A stretch of DNA of 10,386 bases, taken from an uncultured Desulfovibrio sp. Its GTDB lineage: Bacteria; Desulfobacterota; Desulfovibrionia; Desulfovibrionales; Desulfovibrionaceae. A program made the translations under genes and the position numbers. The notes beneath the pieces are model-generated. The model was not told where the DNA came from. It worked only from the letters and a program-made list of their open reading frames with translations, and searched no databases. Positions 6,531 to 10,386 of this stretch are shown here, one piece after another (the first letter of the stretch is position 1; each line of letters starts with the position of its first letter). Location of the stretch: positions 1 through 10,386 of the forward strand of contig CAMLXE010000038.1 in NCBI GenBank assembly GCA_946490455.1, given 5' to 3'.

Positions 6531-6950
6531 ATGGCGACACTTACGCTGCCTGCTTCATTGGAGCATCTGCAACAGGTCAACATGTTCATTGGGGAGCACA
6601 TTCCGGAGCGATTTGCCAGCCTGATTCCTCAGGTGGAACTGGCTGCCGAAGAATTGCTCGTCAATGTGTTCAGCTATGCCTACCCGGAAGGCGGGACAGG
6701 CTCTGCCGAAGTCTGCTGTCGGGAAGTCATGCTTGATGGTACGCCCTATTTCTGCTTTATGGTGAAGGATTGGGGTGGACGTTTTGATCCTTTTGAGGAA
6801 GCTCCGGAACCGGATGTTACGCTTGATGTGGAAGAGCGCCCGGTGGGAGGACTCGGTGTCTTTCTGATCAAGTCCATGGTGGCGCATTATGCGCACAGCT
6901 ATGTTGACAATTCAAACATCATCGAGCTGTATTTCGCACTTCCCGAGTGA
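6531..6950 (+). CDS. RsbW/SpoIIAB-like HATPase serine kinase (anti-sigma factor type)
   Basis: Predicted 139-residue GHKL ATPase domain without other domains, as in RsbW, SpoIIAB and BtrW. It should phosphorylate the STAS partner encoded just upstream and, when free, bind a sigma factor or other target. ATP-binding motifs are in order: N-box AAEELLVNVFSYAY (Glu41 and Asn45, the ExxxN that positions Mg-ATP), G1 box VKDWGGRFDPF (Asp80, Gly82) and G2 box RPVGGLGVFLIKSMV (Gly106, Gly107, Gly109). ATG 6531 follows GGGGAGG at about 6519-6525. The stop codon overlaps the next start (GTGA), so the transglycosylase gene is in the same unit. No PP2C-type phosphatase and no sigma factor are present in the window, so the rest of the switch must be elsewhere. 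Confidence 0.92.
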   Translation: MATLTLPASLEHLQQVNMFIGEHIPERFASLIPQVELAAEELLVNVFSYAYPEGGTGSAEVCCREVMLDGTPYFCFMVKDWGGRFDPFEEAPEPDVTLDVEERPVGGLGVFLIKSMVAHYAHSYVDNSNIIELYFALPE

Positions 6951-7918
6951 GGTTACCGAGCCAGATGCCCAGGGAAACGCTCCTTTCTGACCTGTTGTCA
7001 GAGCCGTTTTCTGTACGGTGCAGGAGAATTTCTCTGCTGCTGTGCCTCATTATGGCCGGCTGTACGCAGGCGACTCCCCCAAAACATTTTCCTGTACCTG
7101 AGATAGAGGAGAATGTGGGAACGGGTGTCATCCTGAATGAGAGCATCTCCATTTCCCAGCGCCCGGCCCGTATGGTCAGGGTCATGTCCGTCCCTCGCCA
7201 GCCTCAGGAAGGCGGGCAGGAAAACGGAGCCTCTTCTGATAAACGGATTCTTCGGGGTGAGCAGGAGAGACAGAGGGAGAAAGGCAATCCTTCACAGTCT
7301 CTGGTGCCTGACGGGCAAAAATCTCTTTCTGAACCGATTTCAGGGAAGAATGTGGAACCTGCTGCGCCGCATGCCCTTGCGTACACGTCTGATCCTCTGC
7401 CTGAGGAAAATCTTCTTGATCAGATGGATGTGTATGCACTGTCGCCTCATGCCGCGAGTCTGGCCCTGCCGCGGATGGTTTCACGGGAATATGTACAGCT
7501 GGCCCGTAGAGGGGCCGTGTATATGCCGGCACCGGAGGAATGGCAGCGCATTATTCGAAAGGCCAGCGAGCAGTATGGACTGGATCCCAGACTGGTGGAA
7601 GCCGTCATCCGGGTGGAATCCAACTTTGATACTGCGGCCGAATCTCCCAAAGGGGCTCAGGGGCCCATGCAGCTTATGCCGGAGACCCAGACCTATCTTG
7701 GGGTTGTGGATCCTTTTGATCCGGAGGCCAATGTAACGGCCGGAAGCGATTATCTCAGACAGCAGCTGGATCGGTTCGGCAGTCTGGAACTTGCGCTGGC
7801 AGCCTACAATGCCGGTCCCGGCAATGTCATCCGATATGGCGGAATCCCTCCTTTCCCTGAAACTCAGGCCTATGTTTCCAAGGTCCTTGAGTTCTATTAT
7901 GCCGGTTCGCACCAGTAG
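6947..7918 (+). CDS. Lipoprotein lytic transglycosylase (SLT domain)
   Basis: Predicted 323-residue envelope protein that should cleave the MurNAc-GlcNAc bond of peptidoglycan to form 1,6-anhydro ends. The N-terminus has a basic patch (RCRR), a hydrophobic stretch and a lipobox-like LIMAGC with the lipidation Cys at 39, so it is probably anchored in a membrane facing the periplasm. Met at -3 of the lipobox is not the commonest residue. Residues about 40-190 are a low-complexity, probably disordered linker. The SLT catalytic domain fills about 198-320: VEAVIRVESNFD with catalytic Glu224, SPKGAQGPMQLMPET, then ALAAYNAGPGNV and ETQAYVSKV. GTG 6947 overlaps the kinase stop by 4 nt; ATG 6965 is an alternative that keeps the signal. 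Injectisome loci often carry a dedicated transglycosylase (IpgF, EtgA) that opens the wall, a likely but unproven role here. Confidence 0.93.
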   Translation: MRLPSQMPRETLLSDLLSEPFSVRCRRISLLLCLIMAGCTQATPPKHFPVPEIEENVGTGVILNESISISQRPARMVRVMSVPRQPQEGGQENGASSDKRILRGEQERQREKGNPSQSLVPDGQKSLSEPISGKNVEPAAPHALAYTSDPLPEENLLDQMDVYALSPHAASLALPRMVSREYVQLARRGAVYMPAPEEWQRIIRKASEQYGLDPRLVEAVIRVESNFDTAAESPKGAQGPMQLMPETQTYLGVVDPFDPEANVTAGSDYLRQQLDRFGSLELALAAYNAGPGNVIRYGGIPPFPETQAYVSKVLEFYYAGSHQ

Positions 7919-8129
7919 TTCCTTTTTGATTCTCCTGTGCTTATAGTATCGGTGGTGATAAGTGTTGCCAGCCGGGGCGAAGCAGCCTGCAATGCTTTTC
8001 ATGGGGCCATTCAGCACATTCTTTTGGCAATGTCATTTCGGGAAGCGGAATGGCATCCTGGCCATCTGCGGCTGGGGCGGATGGAACAGTATCCGGATAG
8101 GTGTGGGCGCTTTCCGAAGGCAAGGGGGT
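7919..8129. promoter_or_regulatory. Intergenic region with stem-loop and palindrome
   Basis: About 210 bp without a convincing gene. CCATCTGC (8062-8069) and GCGGATGG (8077-8084) can form an 8-bp stem with one G-U pair and a 7-nt loop. The perfect 10-bp palindrome TATCCGGATA lies at 8090-8099, about 30 nt before the next start. Neither is followed by a T-run. No confident -35/-10 pair was found by eye. The spacing suggests the start of a new transcription unit controlled by a palindrome-binding regulator or an mRNA leader, which is inference. The frame of the next gene stays open back to GTG 7962, but the upstream translation shows no family-like sequence. Confidence 0.35.
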
Positions 8130-8891
8130 ATGATGAGAGAACCATTTGTTATAATGAATTTTTCTCATATCTATGAAGTCGAGAATTTTTATCGGGACAA
8201 GCGTTTTCGCTGGATTGACTGCTCGGACATATCAGGAGCAGACTGCTACTGCACTGCTGAAGCAGAGGAACGCATCCGGGAACGGATTCGAAACTGTTCT
8301 CCCCGTGGCATCCATTTTCTTGATTCTGGAAATTATCATTATGTAAGCAAGCTGTGGGCAGAAAAAATTCGTGATCCGTTTGATCTGCTGGTATTTGATT
8401 ACCACAGTGACATGCAGAAACCCATGCTTGCCGATCTGATGTCCTGCGGGGACTGGGTAGCGGACGTACTGGACACGAATCCCTGTCTGCAGCGGGTATG
8501 GATTGTGGGTCCTGATGCGCAATCATTTGAACATATTGAGGAACGCTATCGCAGCCGTCTCGTGTGCGTGAGCCTTCAGAATATTCAGCAGAATGAAGCC
8601 AGACGTCTTCTTGAACAGCAGACCGCGGGGAATTTCTATCTGTCTGTGGATAAGGATGTCCTGAGCCGGCATTTTTCGATTACCAACTGGAATCAGGGAG
8701 AGCTGTCACTGGAAACATTGGAACGGCTGGCTTCTCTGATTACCGGAAAGGGGCATGTAATCGGTATGGATATCTGTGGCGAACCTGAGCCGGATACGGT
8801 CCTTTTGGGAAGGGAACACGTTGATCTTAACGATGCCGCCAATGGTGAACTGCTCCGCTTTTTCCTTCGGTTGCAGAAAACAGATGCCTGA
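8130..8891 (+). CDS. Arginase-fold (ureohydrolase family) metalloprotein of unknown substrate
   Basis: Predicted 253-residue protein with the binuclear-metal signature of the arginase/agmatinase/formiminoglutamase fold. In order: DSGNYHYVS with His70 in place of the arginase GGDHS histidine, LLVFDYHSDMQ giving Asp90, His92 and Asp94 (arginase DAHxD), and FYLSVDKDVLS giving Asp174 and Asp176 (arginase SxDxD). A C-terminal GMDICGEPEPD resembles the arginase DxxE segment. All six metal ligands are thus present, so a two-metal (usually Mn) hydrolase is likely. The substrate-binding loops differ from true arginases, and at about 250 aa it is shorter than the usual 300. I would not call it an arginine hydrolase. 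The start is ATG 8130 (or 8133), with AAGG/AGGGGG just upstream. No neighbour explains its pathway. Confidence 0.85.
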   Translation: MMREPFVIMNFSHIYEVENFYRDKRFRWIDCSDISGADCYCTAEAEERIRERIRNCSPRGIHFLDSGNYHYVSKLWAEKIRDPFDLLVFDYHSDMQKPMLADLMSCGDWVADVLDTNPCLQRVWIVGPDAQSFEHIEERYRSRLVCVSLQNIQQNEARRLLEQQTAGNFYLSVDKDVLSRHFSITNWNQGELSLETLERLASLITGKGHVIGMDICGEPEPDTVLLGREHVDLNDAANGELLRFFLRLQKTDA

Positions 8892-8961
8892 AGTGTGTGT
8901 TCGAGAGTGAAAATTTGGCTGCATGAGGTCAGACGTACAGTTCAATAAAGGAAACGAAACC

Positions 8962-10386
8962 GTGAAGCAGAATGTCTCCTCTGGTGAATCGGCATTGTCT
9001 CGATATGCCCGACTTACTCCGCCATTCAGAATGCTGTTGCAGCTTTTTGCTCTTACTGGAGGCCTGTCCCGTTCTCTGCTTCCCGAACTGATTCGGGAGC
9101 TTGGAATTCCCGCCCCTCGAGGACGGAACTGGCTGGGCACGGATTTGCGATCTGCAGAACATTCGCTTTTGCAGCTCAAGCTGATTGATACACGGGGCCG
9201 CTGCTGTCGGGAACTTGAGCATGGACTGGCTCTGGAGGCAGCCGCAAGGGCTGCTCAGGCTCTGCCCATAGCCCGGAGCGGAGGTCCTGCTCATTTGCCT
9301 CTGTGCTTGCGGCTGGCAGTGTATGCCCGAGACGGACGTGCCTACAGAGCGGCACGGGCAGCGTGGAGTGAGTCCTTTCCACAGATGCCAGTCGAGCCTG
9401 CGGGTCCTCTTGATGGGCAATTTGTTGATAGCGCTGCAGTCTGTCCGGACAGAAAGACGTTTGTCCAGTGGTTCGGAACACTTTCTCCAGAAATGGCGCA
9501 GGATATCCTTTCTTCCAATCTGGAATTTCTATTTGCTACCGGAAATGTGCCGTCCGGGCTTGAGGATATGCTTCAGCGTCTGCCGTCACTTCGGGAAACG
9601 CTCAGCGATTCCAGAATACTGCTTCTTGATATTCTTTCAGGCCGGTTCCCCGAGGCTGGTTCCCAGCTGGCAGGCAGTTCTGGCAGCTTTGGCCGTTCGC
9701 TATACGGAGGGCTGATTGATTTTTTCAGCGGGCGAAATGTTGAGGCGGTCCAGAAGTTACGGGAAGCACAGAAACAGTATCGGAAACTGACCGGCAAACG
9801 ACGCCTGCCCTTACCGGGACCGGGAGGACTCTGTTTGGCCCTTGCCCTGATTCGGGCGGAAGATCCGGTTCTTAATGAGGAACTGGAAAGTCTTCTGGAT
9901 AATCTTCTGGCGCAGAGGCTTCCCATCCATAAGGGTGTGCTTGCGCTGCATGCTCTGTATCAGCTGATGCAGGGAAAGGAGAGTGTTGCCAGAGGATTGC
10001 TGCAGAGAGCAGCCGGTTTGCCGAAGCGTGATCCGCTGGCTGAGGCCATTTTTTATGCAGTGGATCGGCAGGTCAATCATGTCCTGTCCTCTTCCCCCGA
10101 GGATGTTCGGACGCTGGCAAGGACGTATCGGCCCATCATGCCTCTGGTGGCGGATATCCTGGACGAGGCGCTGGGAAAAGCCGCTGATTCGGAAAAAAAG
10201 GATCAGGCATGTCTGGAGAACAGTCTCCCTGCAGAAAAAGCTGCACGCAAGGAAAAGGAGAGTGAAGCGTCCCAGAACGATACGGCTGTTTCTGAGATGG
10301 AAGCTGCCCGGACAGGGGCTGGCTCTGGAATGCGGCTTGGTGCTTTTCTTGAACAGCGTGAAAACTGGGAAAGGCTTTTTGACAAT
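8962..10386 (+). CDS. N-terminal part of a large protein, possibly an SNF2-type helicase (runs off the window)
   Basis: An uninterrupted frame leaves the right edge after at least 475 codons. GTG 8962 was chosen because AAAGGA (8947-8952) lies 9 nt upstream. ATG 8923 in the same frame would add 13 residues but has no good ribosome site. The first about 70 residues look like a winged helix: LTPPFRMLLQLFALTGGLSR, a second helix, then a turn at LKLIDTRGRC. Next come Ala/Leu/Arg-rich helices suggesting repeats (LRLAVYARDGRAYRAARAAW), a long helical middle, and a charged linker rich in Glu/Lys/Ala/Ser at about bases 10180-10310. Large bacterial SNF2-family proteins have such an N-terminal extension before the motor domains, and the final EQRENWERLF resembles a segment found in some. 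No Walker motif is visible, so this is a suggestion only; reality of the gene is much surer than its function. Confidence 0.8.
   Translation, partial: MKQNVSSGESALSRYARLTPPFRMLLQLFALTGGLSRSLLPELIRELGIPAPRGRNWLGTDLRSAEHSLLQLKLIDTRGRCCRELEHGLALEAAARAAQALPIARSGGPAHLPLCLRLAVYARDGRAYRAARAAWSESFPQMPVEPAGPLDGQFVDSAAVCPDRKTFVQWFGTLSPEMAQDILSSNLEFLFATGNVPSGLEDMLQRLPSLRETLSDSRILLLDILSGRFPEAGSQLAGSSGSFGRSLYGGLIDFFSGRNVEAVQKLREAQKQYRKLTGKRRLPLPGPGGLCLALALIRAEDPVLNEELESLLDNLLAQRLPIHKGVLALHALYQLMQGKESVARGLLQRAAGLPKRDPLAEAIFYAVDRQVNHVLSSSPEDVRTLARTYRPIMPLVADILDEALGKAADSEKKDQACLENSLPAEKAARKEKESEASQNDTAVSEMEAARTGAGSGMRLGAFLEQRENWERLFDN

Noticed and set aside
7962..8129. GTG start that would extend the arginase-fold protein by 56 residues
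   Set aside because: The added part is Gly/Trp/Phe-rich with no family resemblance, it covers a stem-loop and palindrome, and ATG 8130 has a purine-rich ribosome site.
8150..8155. Perfect TATAAT
   Set aside because: It lies inside the coding region of the arginase-fold gene, a few codons after the start, with no -35 box at 16-18 bp spacing.
9323..9715. Plus-strand frame of 130 codons inside the last gene
   Set aside because: It overlaps, in another frame, a longer uninterrupted frame running from 8962 to the window edge that has more protein-like composition and a ribosome site.

Overview
The window is a run of genes all on the + strand from a Gram-negative bacterium, with G+C in the low-to-mid fifties by eye. 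It is built around the 3' part of a virulence-type (injectisome) type III secretion system (T3SS) operon. The gene order sctJ-K-L-N-O-P-Q-R and a separate lipoprotein lytic transglycosylase fit a proteobacterial host. A desulfovibrio-like gut anaerobe (Bilophila/Mailhella/Lawsonia relatives) is my best guess from gene content, but no marker gene here proves it.

Region 1 (1-6128) is the secretion machine. It holds the end of the inner-membrane ring lipoprotein SctJ, then the sorting-platform proteins SctK and SctL, the ATPase SctN, its stalk SctO, the needle-length and substrate-switch protein SctP, the C-ring/pod protein SctQ and the first export-gate protein SctR. K/L and Q/R overlap and N/O are 2 nt apart, so this looks like one transcript. 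sctQ carries an in-frame internal start behind a good Shine-Dalgarno sequence, which would give a separate 95-residue SctQ-C subunit, as in Yersinia and Salmonella. No sctS, sctT or sctU follows sctR, so the rest of the export gate must be encoded elsewhere.

Region 2 (6129-7918) starts with a short AT-rich spacer carrying two inverted repeats. It continues with a STAS-domain anti-sigma-factor antagonist (RsbV/SpoIIAA type), an RsbW/SpoIIAB-type HATPase kinase, and a lipoprotein lytic transglycosylase that overlaps the kinase gene by 4 nt. The first two form a compact partner-switching pair placed where sctS would be expected. This suggests that secretion, or a sigma factor controlling it, is tied to a phosphorylation switch. 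The transglycosylase is a plausible tool for opening peptidoglycan for the injectisome.

Region 3 (7919-10386) begins with about 210 bp of non-coding DNA containing an 8-bp stem-loop and a 10-bp palindrome. Next come an arginase-fold protein that keeps all the binuclear metal ligands, and a long reading frame open at the right edge. That frame starts with a winged-helix-like segment followed by helical repeats. It may be the N-terminal part of a large SNF2-type helicase, but the diagnostic motor motifs lie beyond the window.

I saw no tRNA, rRNA, CRISPR array, insertion sequence or clear rho-independent terminator.
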